Assembly (NCBI RefSeq): GCF_000235605.1 | Contig: NC_016584.1 | Location: 4,384,001 to 4,448,000, forward strand | Length of the DNA: 64,000 nt | Origin: Desulfosporosinus orientis DSM 765 | GTDB lineage: Bacteria > Bacillota > Desulfitobacteriia > Desulfitobacteriales > Desulfitobacteriaceae | Reading direction: 5' to 3' | Notes under the pieces: model-generated | Databases searched by the model: none | Told to the model about the DNA's origin: nothing | Seen by the model: only the letters and a program-made list of their open reading frames with translations | Made by a program: the position numbers and the translations under genes | Shown here: positions 1 through 9,694 of the stretch, in pieces | How the letters are laid out: the number at the start of each line of letters is the position of its first letter | Position numbering within the stretch: the first letter of the stretch is position 1

Positions 1-500
1 TCGACACTCATGACATCTAACGTGTCTGCATCATAGACATAGCCTTCACATGTTTTGCCGATCATTGAGGCCATACTGAAAAGGTCTGACCGATCATAGT
101 CATAAACAGAGGTAACATCATCCAGGTCAACGCTTGTACCGTCAATGACCAGGCTTGCCTCCCCATCGTCCAGAGTGACTGAATCCACCGTTCCCTCCAC
201 GGAAGTAACCGAACCTGTGCTGTCCGTTATTGAGGCAGTGGCGTATTTTCCGGTCATGGCCATCGACTCCAGAACAGCGATTCGTGAATTCAGGTTGCTC
301 ATTTGTTCAAGTACACTGAACTGAGCCAGCTGAGATACATATTCTGTACTGTCGGACGGATCTAAAGGATCCTGATTTTTTAACTGAGTTACCAAAAGAT
401 TGAGGAAATCCTCTTTGCCTAATTCACTGGAAGTGTCTCTGCTTGAAGTTGTTGTTGACGTTGTGTAACTCGTACTGTTCGTAACTGAATTTACACTCAT
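1..500 (-). CDS. flgD: Flagellar hook assembly protein FlgD, 5' part (cut by window edge)
   Basis: Reading leftwards from an ATG at 500, an open frame runs off the window. After a Ser/Thr-rich start (about residues 1-25) comes the FlgD signature: GKEDFLNLLVTQLKNQDPL, then STEYVSQLAQFSVLEQMSNL. FlgD is the scaffold that caps the growing flagellar hook and is exported by the flagellar type III apparatus. About 166 residues are visible, reaching into the C-terminal FLG-D/Tudor-like region, and the end lies outside. No other flagellar gene is in the window, so the rest of the hook cluster should lie to the left. The family call is secure. Confidence 0.9.
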   Translation of the reverse strand, partial: MSVNSVTNSTSYTTSTTTSSRDTSSELGKEDFLNLLVTQLKNQDPLDPSDSTEYVSQLAQFSVLEQMSNLNSRIAVLESMAMTGKYATASITDSTGSVTSVEGTVDSVTLDDGEASLVIDGTSVDLDDVTSVYDYDRSDLFSMASMIGKTCEGYVYDADTLDVMSV

Positions 501-689
501 ACATTACCCTCCATCCCTGCTTTTTTAGCATGTTGGCTTTAAAGAATCCTAACAGGCAATTGCGGAATAATTATCAAAATAAAATGGTTTATTATGATGA
601 AATGCCAAATAACAATGATATTTAATGGTAAATATGATATTTTGTGATGAATTATGAAATTATGAGCAGAATTTCATAGATCAAAACAA

Positions 690-738
690 AATAAAAAAAA
701 CCTCTTAATAGATTTAGTTTCTATCAGAGGTTTTTTTA
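690..738 (-). terminator. Intrinsic terminator of the orphan response regulator
   Basis: An inverted repeat (AACCTCT... with ...AGAGGTT, one mismatch in the stem) is flanked by A and T runs. It sits directly after the stop of the minus-strand regulator at 754 and separates it from flgD. The A/T runs on both sides mean it could work in either direction. Confidence 0.75.
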
Positions 739-753
739 TCATTTCAGAACTTT

Positions 754-1476
754 TTACTGAAACAACTCTTGCACATTTTCATTTTGGATAGTTTTTGTAT
801 TACGAACTTGGCTAGGCAATAATCTATATCCATAGGAATAAATCGACTCAATTCGCAGGTTCCTCATTTTCCGGCGAAGTCTCCTCACCAGATCATCGAC
901 AGAACGCTCCGAACCCAAATGTACATCGTTCCAAACATATTTAAGCACCTGTTCTCTGGAAAATGTTCTATACAAATTCTTAACAAACAGCAGGAGCAAG
1001 TCGAACTCTTTGGAGGTAAGATTAATGATCTCGTCATCTTTTTGTACCATACGCACTATTTCATCGATTTTGTAATCCCCATAGATCATGATTCGATTTA
1101 GATTTTTAGCACTCCCATGAATATGCTCCAGAATTCTTTTGACACGCAGCACCAGCTCTTTAGGCAGAAAAGGCTTGGGCAAATAATCATCACAACCCAT
1201 TTCTAAAGCGAAAATCCGGTCAACATTCGAATTCTGCTCGGAAATCATAATTACCGGCCTATCAGGATAGTTGCTCTTCACTTCGCTTAGTATTGCAAAG
1301 CCGTCAACAGCCGGCGTTTCTCTATCCACTATCCAAAGGTGAGGATTCTTATCAATATTATTAATTGCTTTTTCTCCTTCAAAGAAGGATGTTGTCATAA
1401 ACCCTTCTTTTTTAAGATATAAGCAAAGGAGATGATTTAATTGCATGTCTGGTTCAACTAGATAAACATGAAACAT
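754..1476 (-). CDS. OmpR/PhoB-type response regulator (orphan)
   Basis: The N-terminal receiver domain (about residues 1-115) has the phospho-acceptor Asp in IVDRETPAVDG and the conserved Lys in LPKPF. The C-terminal winged helix (about 135-225) carries the Trans_reg_C signature (LTSKEFDLLLLF, ending in YSYGYRL). The open frame extends to a TTG at 1479, but the ATG at 1476 is the better start, with GGAG about 10 bases upstream. No histidine kinase adjoins it. The nearest kinase, at 3123-4466, already has its own regulator. The target is unknown. Length, about 240 aa, is normal for the family. Confidence 0.85.
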   Translation of the reverse strand: MFHVYLVEPDMQLNHLLCLYLKKEGFMTTSFFEGEKAINNIDKNPHLWIVDRETPAVDGFAILSEVKSNYPDRPVIMISEQNSNVDRIFALEMGCDDYLPKPFLPKELVLRVKRILEHIHGSAKNLNRIMIYGDYKIDEIVRMVQKDDEIINLTSKEFDLLLLFVKNLYRTFSREQVLKYVWNDVHLGSERSVDDLVRRLRRKMRNLRIESIYSYGYRLLPSQVRNTKTIQNENVQELFQ

Positions 1477-1944
1477 CAACGGTTACACTCCAATCAAAAC
1501 TTGCTGTACCCACTCCTTTTCCTTAAGGTCTAACAACCTTACCCAGGTTTAATATCCTGCAATTTAAGGCTGTTTGCTGCATCCATGCATTTAGTATTCA
1601 GTTTTACTAAGGCTTGATTCAATATGTACCTTACCATACCATCCTAAATGATAAGGAAACTAAGATCCCCCTGCTTCAATCATAAAGTTATGACTATAAA
1701 TATAGTATTAAAATTATCTGAGTTTTATCTGAATGTTTGCTGAAAATCAGCTGAATTCGCTTAAATAACTATCGTCTGAAGGCTTGCTAAAGCAGCTTGT
1801 TGATGCTCTCTTGGTTCAATGAACTTGCCCTTTTGCTTGGACAGATAATCCTCCAGCATTCTAAAGGCAGTATTTCTCCGACAGAAATTCGCAATTCATT
1901 CTTGACCTTCTCAGGTTTGTGCTTCAGCTGATTGTAAACCCAGC
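1477..1944. other. Gene-poor stretch between the regulator and the efflux operon
   Basis: AT-rich sequence that should hold the promoter of the 754-1476 regulator and the end of the efflux operon. I found no convincing hairpin terminator. A 62-codon frame on the minus strand (1787-1975) overlaps the end of the TolC-like gene but has no recognisable domain. Confidence 0.4.
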
Positions 1945-3126
1945 TTATGACTGAGATATACCTTTCAAAAGCCATTCATAACAAAGGTTTGCGTTAAATA
2001 GTTCAACCTGCTTCGTTTTAACCGAATTCTCTTGAATCTGGTAATCAAGCCTTGCTTTATCCAGATCCAGCTTCGTAAGCATCCCTAACCCCATCTTAAG
2101 CTGAGCATCGGACAAGGCAGCTTTTTTATCGCCCAGGGTCTGCTCTGCCAGTTTAAGGTCACTCTGCTTTTGGATAATATCTTCCAGCAGAGAATGATAA
2201 TCTAATTTCAATTGGTCTTGTAACTGTGCCAGCTTTAAGGTTGCATTCGTTAACTCATAATTTGCCGATTTATACTCTGTTGACGACATTCCGTTATCCG
2301 TTTTAGCACGATCAAGAGCGGCTTGCAGGATCACAATCTGTTGTTCCTGCAGCTTTATAGGATAACTATTCTCTTGAGCTTTCTTTAGGTCGGCAGCTTC
2401 ATCTTCTACGGAAAACTCCTGATTCACCTCTGGAATACTCCCAATGACTAAAGTATTCTCCTGATCATTGAGCAAATTCTTAAATTGCAGCTCGTACATT
2501 TCCTGAGTGAGTTGATTGCTTTGCAGTTGATTTTTCTGGTCAGCTAACTCAGTCTTAAGATCATTCACCTCATTATGGACTATTAAGCGAAGACTTTCTT
2601 TTAATTGCATATTTGCTAATTGGTTTTCAAGGTCAGCTATGGTAAGGGAGAGGTCTGAAGCGGTCAGCTTTGCCTGATTATAGCTGATATATAAGCTTTC
2701 CGCAGAACATATCTGAGCATCATTATTCATAGCCGCCTGCAGATCAGCGATAGCTTGATATGTAGGTTGATCAACTTTAGTTCTCTCTAATTGCTTAAGT
2801 GTATCGAGCAAGGTGCGTTTTTCACTAGCTAAGGAAATGATTTGGGATGAATTAGCCGAATCACCGCTCAACTGATCCCTTTGATCGTTAATATCTTCCA
2901 GTTCATCCTCTAAATCTTTGATTTCTCTCTCCAAACCTGCATAGCCAATCTTAGTGTTGAGTCTTTCATTCTCATTGATTTGAACCTCAAGGTTCTGTTC
3001 AGTAACAATACTTTCAATATCTTCAAAGTTTATTATTTTGGAACCCAAAGTGTCAGCACACACCATCATTGGCCGCCCCAAAAATAATAATATCAATAAT
3101 AGTGATACGCCCATGATTTTTTTCAT
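1945..3126 (-). CDS. TolC/outer-membrane-efflux-like coiled-coil protein
   Basis: A 393-residue exported protein. It begins with a signal peptide (KK, hydrophobic core LLLILLFLG, cleavage near VCADT). The rest is almost all helical, with heptad-rich stretches at about 55-110, 150-215 and 265-380, and ends with a TolC-like pattern (LGDKKAALSDAQLKMGLGML, then TKLDLDKARLDYQIQE). It is the last gene of the efflux operon and its ATG overlaps the kinase stop by 4 bp (ATGA). TolC proteins form outer-membrane channels in diderm bacteria. This organism is presumably monoderm by phylogeny, so its role with the pump is not obvious. It could be a cell-wall spanning or periplasm-like adaptor. The family assignment rests on pattern and context. 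Confidence 0.65.
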   Translation of the reverse strand: MKKIMGVSLLLILLFLGRPMMVCADTLGSKIINFEDIESIVTEQNLEVQINENERLNTKIGYAGLEREIKDLEDELEDINDQRDQLSGDSANSSQIISLASEKRTLLDTLKQLERTKVDQPTYQAIADLQAAMNNDAQICSAESLYISYNQAKLTASDLSLTIADLENQLANMQLKESLRLIVHNEVNDLKTELADQKNQLQSNQLTQEMYELQFKNLLNDQENTLVIGSIPEVNQEFSVEDEAADLKKAQENSYPIKLQEQQIVILQAALDRAKTDNGMSSTEYKSANYELTNATLKLAQLQDQLKLDYHSLLEDIIQKQSDLKLAEQTLGDKKAALSDAQLKMGLGMLTKLDLDKARLDYQIQENSVKTKQVELFNANLCYEWLLKGISQS

Positions 3127-4466
3127 AAGTAACCACCCTCTCTTGAATCCTGTTGATTGTAGTTCATTGTTCTTGGGATATTAGCGATAGTGCCCTTAGG
3201 GAAATGCACCTTGAAAGTACTGCCTTCTCCAAGTTTGCTGAATACTTGAATTTGTCCCCTATGTTCACTAGCAATCCAGGCTGCAATAGCCAGGCCCAGA
3301 CCTGTTCCACCTTGTTTCCGCGAACGGGCTTTATCAATCCTGTAAAATCTCCTGAAAATCTTTTCCTGCTCAGAATCGTCAATACCTATCCCACTATCCG
3401 TTACGGAAATTTCAATTGTATTTTGTATGAGGCACATTTTCAAGCTTACGGTTCCACCTGCCGGCGTATATTTAGAAGCATTATCAAGGAAAATACTTAC
3501 CAGCTGTCTTACCAAAACTTCATCACTATGCATTATTACATTAGGCGCTATCGCCGATGTGAATATTAGGTTCTTACTCTGAAACAGCGGCTCAAAACGA
3601 GAGATAAGTTGGTTCAAAAGATCCGACAAATTAAAGTCATAAGTATTAAACTTAATTTCGCGCGCGTCGATCCTGGCAATAAACAGCAAATTATTGATCA
3701 ATTGACCCATATTCTCGGTTTCACTATAGGCATTCTGCAGCCAATCGATATTATCTTTGATACTGCTGTCCTGGTCGGCTAACGCTACATCCAGATTGCT
3801 TTGTACCACTGTAAGCGGGGTTCTCAATTCATGGGAAACATCGGCGATGAATTCTCTCTGTCGCTGCCAGGCATGCCTAACCGGCATCATAGCACGACCG
3901 GCCAGCCACCAGCCAAGTAAGGCCGCTGCAAGAATAGATGCCACGCCGGTTGCTATCAAAAGGTTCGTGAACTTGCTGATAAACTTATTAATCATCGTGA
4001 GATTACAATAAGTCTGTACAACTCCATTTTCCTCGTTGTTATGAAAAGGAGTCGAAAAGATTCGATAATCAATTCCTTGCAGACTGATAATATCCCAACG
4101 TTCTTCTTGGTCCAGCCAGCTCTGCAAGGCAAATTTCCGACCTTCCTGAAAAAGCCCCTGATTCTGAATCGTAAATTGGGTTATATCCATATTCTCATCC
4201 CGCAGGATATATTTAAACAACGGGTCAACAATTTCCTCATCCACAGGAATATTGTCCTTTTTAGGTGGTGTATCATCGAAATCCGGTAAAGTATCCAGAT
4301 CTCTCACCAAGGCGGCCTTTACCTTCAGATCCCGGTCGGTTGTAATTTTACTGGTATAAAGTACATTAAAGTAAGCAATGCCAACAACCAAAGAAATAAA
4401 CAATACTAACAGCAGCGTATAATAAAGATTTAATTTCATCCGCATATTGCGCAGTTCCCGAAACAT
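3123..4466 (-). CDS. Sensor histidine kinase of the efflux operon
   Basis: One membrane segment lies near residues 14-36 and another near 168-188, with an extracytoplasmic sensor region of about 130 residues between them. The HisKA phospho-acceptor follows (FIADVSHELRTPLTVVQSN), then N, G1 and G2 boxes of the ATPase domain (FLDNASKYTPAGG, VTDSGIGID, KQGGTGLGLAIA). The frame is open to 4493, but the ATG at 4466 has GAGG just upstream and begins 2 bp after the regulator stop, so I prefer it. It would phosphorylate the regulator encoded just before it (4468-5136). Together they probably sense an efflux substrate or envelope stress and control this operon. Confidence 0.88.
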   Translation of the reverse strand: MFRELRNMRMKLNLYYTLLLVLFISLVVGIAYFNVLYTSKITTDRDLKVKAALVRDLDTLPDFDDTPPKKDNIPVDEEIVDPLFKYILRDENMDITQFTIQNQGLFQEGRKFALQSWLDQEERWDIISLQGIDYRIFSTPFHNNEENGVVQTYCNLTMINKFISKFTNLLIATGVASILAAALLGWWLAGRAMMPVRHAWQRQREFIADVSHELRTPLTVVQSNLDVALADQDSSIKDNIDWLQNAYSETENMGQLINNLLFIARIDAREIKFNTYDFNLSDLLNQLISRFEPLFQSKNLIFTSAIAPNVIMHSDEVLVRQLVSIFLDNASKYTPAGGTVSLKMCLIQNTIEISVTDSGIGIDDSEQEKIFRRFYRIDKARSRKQGGTGLGLAIAAWIASEHRGQIQVFSKLGEGSTFKVHFPKGTIANIPRTMNYNQQDSREGGYL

Positions 4467-4467
4467 A

Positions 4468-5136
4468 TTACCTCGCTTCCAGGGTATAGCCAATTCCTCT
4501 CACCGTGGCAATAACATGACTGGCATTACCTATTTTTTTCCTAAGATAATGAACATATATTTCTATATTATTGTCGTTTACCGTATTGTCGTAGCCCCAT
4601 ACTTTATCGATTATTTGTTCACGGGTAAAGACCATCCCCGGCCTTCGCATGAGCATCTCCATAAACTGCACCTCTCTATAGGTGAGCTTAATTTCCGTTT
4701 TATCAATCTTAAGTGTAAGGCTGTCTGCATCCAGGCTCATATTCCCCAGGCATAACTCTTTACTGATATAGACAGATTGTACTCTGCGTGATAAAGCCCT
4801 TATTCTGGCCATAAGCTCTGCCATAGAAAAGGGTTTTCCCAGATAATCATCAGCACCCAGATCCAGACCGGAAACCCGGTCGGAAATGGAATCCAGAGCA
4901 GTTAAAAGCAATACCGGAGTTGTTTTTCCGACATTACGCAATTCTTTCAGTAGTTCCAAGCCACTTTTGCCGGGAATCATAATATCTAATATGATGATAT
5001 CGTAGATTCCTTTTTCCGCCAGCATTAAACCGCTGTTTCCGTCTGCGACGCAATCCACCTCATAATTCTTCTGCTTAAGAGTATGAGCTATTGCCGCGCT
5101 TATCCGCTCTTCATCCTCGATTATCAGTATTCGCAT
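4468..5136 (-). CDS. OmpR-type response regulator of the efflux operon
   Basis: A 222-residue two-domain regulator. The receiver holds acidic residues at the start (IIEDEER), the phospho-acceptor Asp in IIILDIMIPGKSG and Lys in LGKPF. The C-terminal winged-helix DNA-binding domain has LTYREVQFMEMLMRRPG and ends VRGIGYTL. It lies between the RND pump gene (71 bp upstream) and the kinase gene (adjacent), so it is probably part of the operon it regulates. Confidence 0.9.
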   Translation of the reverse strand: MRILIIEDEERISAAIAHTLKQKNYEVDCVADGNSGLMLAEKGIYDIIILDIMIPGKSGLELLKELRNVGKTTPVLLLTALDSISDRVSGLDLGADDYLGKPFSMAELMARIRALSRRVQSVYISKELCLGNMSLDADSLTLKIDKTEIKLTYREVQFMEMLMRRPGMVFTREQIIDKVWGYDNTVNDNNIEIYVHYLRKKIGNASHVIATVRGIGYTLEAR

Positions 5137-5207
5137 GACCGTTCACCTCAATTAATGATTGAACTTTCGCCTTGACACATAATCTACCAATTCCTGCTAC
5201 AGTCTCT

Positions 5208-8200
5208 TCAACCGTTAATCGAAGTATCCGGAATATGCTCAGCGTTATTTCCTGCGAACTTAGACATTACTCTGCTTCTCCAATCATCAAAAATACTGTA
5301 CACCACCGGCACAAGCACAAGGGTCAGAACAGTGGACAGCAAAAGGCCACCGACAACCACAATGGCCATTGGGGCCATAGTTGACGCCCCCTCACCTAAT
5401 CCTAAAGCTAGGGGAAGCATAGCTAGAATAGTGCTGAGCGAAGTCATCAATATAGGCCTAAGTCTTACCCGGCCCGCTTCGATAATTGCTTCGTTCTTCT
5501 CCATCCCTCTGTCACGAAGTTGTTTCAGGTAATCAATTAACACGATGGCGTTGGCCACTACAATCCCCATCAGCATAATAATGCCCAGAAACGAACTTAC
5601 ACTTAAGGATTTACCCGTTATTGCCAGGGACAAAATGGCTCCACTGACAGCTGTAGGCATAGTAAACATAATTATAAATGGATCAAAAAAGGATTCATAC
5701 TGCACAACCATGACCACGTATACCATAATAATTGCTAACAGCAGGGCTTGAAGCAACCCCGAAAAGCTATCCTGCATTTGTTTATTAGCACCGCCAAAAC
5801 TAATACTATAACCTTCAGGCAGCTCTATCCCGGCAATTTGAGTTTTGATATCCTGGTTAACGCTATTGTTATCCCGCCCATAGATATCCCCGGTAACTGC
5901 AGCCTGGCGAACCTGATCCACACGCTTGATTTCTGCCGGTGCCCGGCCCAGTTCAAAGGAGGCCACATCGGCCAACTTAATATTATCACTTTTTGAGTTC
6001 GTTATAGTCAACCTCTTTAATTTTTCCAGATCCTCAACGGCATCTTTATACTCAAGTTCAACCGTAAGATCTTCACCATCATCACTATAAGTGAAGGCAT
6101 CTAAACCATTCATCACATTTTTTACCTCTGCAGCAATGGCAACCGGTGTCAAGCCATACATGGAGGCTTTTTCCTCGTCGATGTAAACTTTTAATTCCGG
6201 TTCTCCATCCGTCAAAGAATTGCTCACATTGCGGGCGCCGGAAACCTTCTTTACCCTGTCGGCTACTTCAATAGAAATCTCTTTCAGTGTATCGAGATCA
6301 TCCCCTTCGATCTCAACGCTGATGTCGTTACCAGCCATACTGCCCATGGTAGTATTCTTTGTTATTTCGATTTTCGCTCCAGCTACCGCCGTTACTGATT
6401 TTCTCAATTCTTCCATGATTTGATCCGTGCTTCTGCCATTTTCCGTTTCGTCAGCAAGGGTGGCAGTGATACTGGCTTTATTATTGCTGCTGGTACTATT
6501 CATCCTCCCTCCACTGCTGCCTACTGTTGTATAAACATCCTTCATTTCCGGGACTTTCATCAAAATGTCTTCAATCTGAGCTACGATGGCATCAGTATCA
6601 TCCAGAGAAGAACCTCTATCTGTTTCAATACTAAGCGATATCTCGTTAGAGTCTGAGGAAGGAAAAAACTCCATCCCGATAGAAGTTACCGTCAGCAGTG
6701 ATGCCGCCATAAGTGCTCCTACGGAAAGGAGCACTATCCGGCGGTGCTTCAGTGACGAAGCTAGAACCACCTTGTATCTTTCACCCAAATTATCTATGGC
6801 ATTGCCAAAAGCATTGACCAGACGAGCAAATATATTTTTGCGCTTAGGCGAATCAAACTCTTTGATGACTTTATTGCTGAGGAAGCGTGACGACAGCATT
6901 GGAACTACGGATATCGCCACAACAAAGGAACAGGCGATGGCAATACATATAGTGGCTGCCAAGGGTTTAAACATCATTCCGGCCATGCCTTCAACGGTCA
7001 TCATTGGGATAAATACTGCGAATAGGGTCAGAGTAGAAGCCAGAACTGCTCCGCCGACTTCTTGGGCACCCATAATGGCTGCTTCCTTCATGGAAAGGCC
7101 TAAACTTCGGTGGCGGTGAATATTTTCATATACAACAATAGAATCATCGATTATTCTTCCAATCCCCATAGCTAAACCGCCCAGGGTGATGGTATTGACA
7201 GTGTAGCCGAGAAAATACATTCCGGTAAAGGTCGCAATAAGCGACAAGGGGATGGAAATAAAGACAATGACGGTGCTGCGCCATTTGCGCAGGAACATCA
7301 ATAATACCACCGCTGCCAGCACAGACCCTTCATACATCATCCGCTTGGTGGAATCGATAGACTCCTGAATGCTTTCAGATTGGTCTGAAATAATCTCATA
7401 ATGAAGTTCTCCATCAAGTTCCTGGCTTATCTGTTTGAGCTCATTTTTAACTGCAGTACAGCCGTCAACAGTATTGGAACCCGATTCCTTTTGGCAGGAT
7501 ATCCCGACGGAAGTTTCTCCGTTTAACCTCGTATACATAGTTCTGTCAGCTGTAGTATCTTCAATAGTGGCAATATCTTTCAAATAAATGGTGCTTTCCC
7601 CTACGGTTATGGGAATATTACCAATATCAGCAACCTTATCATACTTCTGTATAGTACGGACATAATATTTGCGATTGCCGTATTTAAGAGATCCGGTGGA
7701 CATGTCGAAATTTCCCGCTTGCGTGAACCCGTTAATATCCGCTAAAGTTAATCCGTAGCTTTCCATTTTATTGGCATCTAACTCAACTTTGATTTCCCGC
7801 TCCTGCCCCCCACTTATGGAAACTGAAGAAACTTGCGATATACGTGACAGACGCGGTTCAATAGTATCTTCCGCCAAGCTTTGCAGCTTCGCCAGCGACA
7901 TATTCTCACCGGATAAGCTGATCTGAATAATTGGCATCGAGGAAGAATCAAATTTCATGATAGTTGGGGAATCTGCTTCGTCAGGCAACTTGCCTTCAAT
8001 CATTCCGACTTTATCCCGGATATCCAGGGCCGCTTGATCCATATCTACACCATAATTAAAGGTTATCATAATCGTAGATGAACCCGAACTTGATGTGGAC
8101 TCAATATCCTCAACGTCGCTCAAGCTGGCTAGGGCTGACTCCAATGGCTTAGTTATTTCTTCCTCAACAGATTCCGGACTGGCGCCTGTATATGTAGTCA

Positions 8201-8348
8201 TAACCGTTATCATAGGCATTTCCATCTCCGGCATCTCATCAATGGAAAGCTTAGATAGATTGAAAAAACCCAGCAAAACTATAGCCAGTGCTAAGATTGT
8301 AATACTCGCCGGTCTGTTTACCGCAAATTTTGCGATTTTCTCCATCAT
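5208..8348 (-). CDS. RND-family (HAE1/AcrB-like) efflux transporter
   Basis: At 1046 aa this is the full length of an AcrB/MexB-class proton-driven pump. It starts with a membrane segment (ITILALAIVLLGFF). Two large extracytoplasmic loops (about 35-330 and 560-850) each follow TM1 or TM7. The TM4 region (about 380-420) carries the proton-relay acidic residues in MGIGRIIDDSIVVYENI. The second half repeats the pattern (MGIVVANAIVLIDY). The start overlaps the fusion-protein stop by 4 bp. HAE1 pumps in Firmicutes (for example SwrC of Bacillus) export surfactants or drugs; the substrate here is not predictable. Confidence 0.93.
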   Translation of the reverse strand: MMEKIAKFAVNRPASITILALAIVLLGFFNLSKLSIDEMPEMEMPMITVMTTYTGASPESVEEEITKPLESALASLSDVEDIESTSSSGSSTIMITFNYGVDMDQAALDIRDKVGMIEGKLPDEADSPTIMKFDSSSMPIIQISLSGENMSLAKLQSLAEDTIEPRLSRISQVSSVSISGGQEREIKVELDANKMESYGLTLADINGFTQAGNFDMSTGSLKYGNRKYYVRTIQKYDKVADIGNIPITVGESTIYLKDIATIEDTTADRTMYTRLNGETSVGISCQKESGSNTVDGCTAVKNELKQISQELDGELHYEIISDQSESIQESIDSTKRMMYEGSVLAAVVLLMFLRKWRSTVIVFISIPLSLIATFTGMYFLGYTVNTITLGGLAMGIGRIIDDSIVVYENIHRHRSLGLSMKEAAIMGAQEVGGAVLASTLTLFAVFIPMMTVEGMAGMMFKPLAATICIAIACSFVVAISVVPMLSSRFLSNKVIKEFDSPKRKNIFARLVNAFGNAIDNLGERYKVVLASSLKHRRIVLLSVGALMAASLLTVTSIGMEFFPSSDSNEISLSIETDRGSSLDDTDAIVAQIEDILMKVPEMKDVYTTVGSSGGRMNSTSSNNKASITATLADETENGRSTDQIMEELRKSVTAVAGAKIEITKNTTMGSMAGNDISVEIEGDDLDTLKEISIEVADRVKKVSGARNVSNSLTDGEPELKVYIDEEKASMYGLTPVAIAAEVKNVMNGLDAFTYSDDGEDLTVELEYKDAVEDLEKLKRLTITNSKSDNIKLADVASFELGRAPAEIKRVDQVRQAAVTGDIYGRDNNSVNQDIKTQIAGIELPEGYSISFGGANKQMQDSFSGLLQALLLAIIMVYVVMVVQYESFFDPFIIMFTMPTAVSGAILSLAITGKSLSVSSFLGIIMLMGIVVANAIVLIDYLKQLRDRGMEKNEAIIEAGRVRLRPILMTSLSTILAMLPLALGLGEGASTMAPMAIVVVGGLLLSTVLTLVLVPVVYSIFDDWRSRVMSKFAGNNAEHIPDTSING

Positions 8349-9499
8349 GACTGTTCACCCTCTTTGCTCTGAATAGTCAGTAATGATCCGTCACTAATGA
8401 GGGTATTGCCTAGAGTGACAACTTTATCACCCGCTTTTAATCCAGACACTATTTGTACATAGTTCCCATCATTTATACCAGTTTTGACTTCAACGCGAGC
8501 GGCACGCATCTCCCCATTCTCTTCAGTTACACTATATACTACATTAACCCCATTATCCGGTATTATGGACGACAGGGGAATGCAAAGAGCATTTTGGACG
8601 CCGCTGGCAGCGATTGAAACCTCTGCATACATACCTGATTTGACTTCCCCTTTAGCATTATCCAAGGTTATAGTAACCGGATACATATTTGAGTCAGCAG
8701 CAAGCACTGAGGCAATACTGCTTATTGTCCCGCTAAAAGGCTCTTGACCTACAGACCTCACATACACATTCACCTTGGTATTTAACTTCATTATTGCTAT
8801 ATCTGACTCCCCAACCATTATTTCAGCCTTCAATTCCTGAGGATCACTGATTACCGCAACTGTATTAGACGTATTTACATAATCCCCGACAGAAACATCA
8901 ATTCTGCCGATAATCCCGCTCACCGGTGCTTTAATCGAGGTATAACCTATCTGCTCTTGAACCGACAACAAAGACGCTTCAGCCTCAGCCACAGCTGCTT
9001 CTACAGAACCTGAGTTTAATGAATCATAAGCAAGCTTAGCATCATCCAATTCCACCTGGGTCACTGATCCTGCATCGTACAATAATTTTGTACGTTCGTA
9101 GCTTTTGCGTGCGGCTTCCAGTTTTATCTGATTGGTGACCTGATTTGCTTTTGCAGAAGCAACCTGAGCTTCTGCCTTTTTTAAAGAAGCTTGCAGGCTG
9201 CTGCTATCCAAAGTCATCAACGTCTCGCCGGCAGCGACTCCCTGTCCTTCACTTACGTTTATTGAAATGATCCGCGCACTAGTCTGGGGGAGTACCTGAA
9301 CTTCTCTGCTTGCCTTCAATCGACCGCTGTAACTGATACTGCCATAAATATCTCTTGCCTCTGCCGCCGCAACATCTACCGTAGTCGCTGATTCTGCTGC
9401 TGACGTTGGCATTTGAGGGCTGCAGCCTGAAATAAACAATAATACCCCCACTAATAATGCTGTTAACAACTGAAAAATATTGACTCTTTTATTACCCAC
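8345..9499 (-). CDS. RND membrane-fusion (HlyD-like) lipoprotein
   Basis: The N-terminus is a lipoprotein signal (LLVGVLLFISGC, lipobox Cys about residue 25). Then come a beta-barrel/lipoyl half-motif (GRLKASREVQVLPQTSARI), a coiled-coil hairpin (about 95-180), the second lipoyl half (YTSIKAPVSGIIGRIDVSVGDYV) and a C-terminal beta-barrel domain. The frame opens at a TTG (9526), but GTG at 9499 has GGAGG 9 bases upstream and gives a normal signal peptide. It is the first gene of the efflux operon and links the RND pump to the TolC-like protein. Confidence 0.88.
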   Translation of the reverse strand: MGNKRVNIFQLLTALLVGVLLFISGCSPQMPTSAAESATTVDVAAAEARDIYGSISYSGRLKASREVQVLPQTSARIISINVSEGQGVAAGETLMTLDSSSLQASLKKAEAQVASAKANQVTNQIKLEAARKSYERTKLLYDAGSVTQVELDDAKLAYDSLNSGSVEAAVAEAEASLLSVQEQIGYTSIKAPVSGIIGRIDVSVGDYVNTSNTVAVISDPQELKAEIMVGESDIAIMKLNTKVNVYVRSVGQEPFSGTISSIASVLAADSNMYPVTITLDNAKGEVKSGMYAEVSIAASGVQNALCIPLSSIIPDNGVNVVYSVTEENGEMRAARVEVKTGINDGNYVQIVSGLKAGDKVVTLGNTLISDGSLLTIQSKEGEQS

Positions 9500-9650
9500 C
9501 CGATGATTCCTCCCCTTTCTTATCAATAATTAAATTATAATTTCCAAATCTTTATATTTCCTTAAATTGATTTAATTCCATACTTAAAGCTTTAGAGCTC
9601 AACTCATAAAATTGATGAAACATAGATTATTAAAATCTTAGAAACTAAAA

Positions 9651-9694
9651 AGGATCTACTTTTCTCTTCCCGAAGATAAAAAGCAGATCCTTTA
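9651..9694 (-). terminator. Intrinsic terminator upstream of the efflux operon
   Basis: A 15-bp stem (AAAGGATCTGCTTTT with its near-complement) is followed on the minus strand by a T-rich tract. It ends the putative RNA at 9717-10031 and lies about 150 bp before the fusion-protein start, so it could also act as an attenuator. Confidence 0.75.

Noticed and set aside
1787-1975. 62-codon frame overlapping the end of the TolC-like gene
   Set aside because: No ribosome site or recognisable domain and its start lies within the upstream coding sequence; probably chance.
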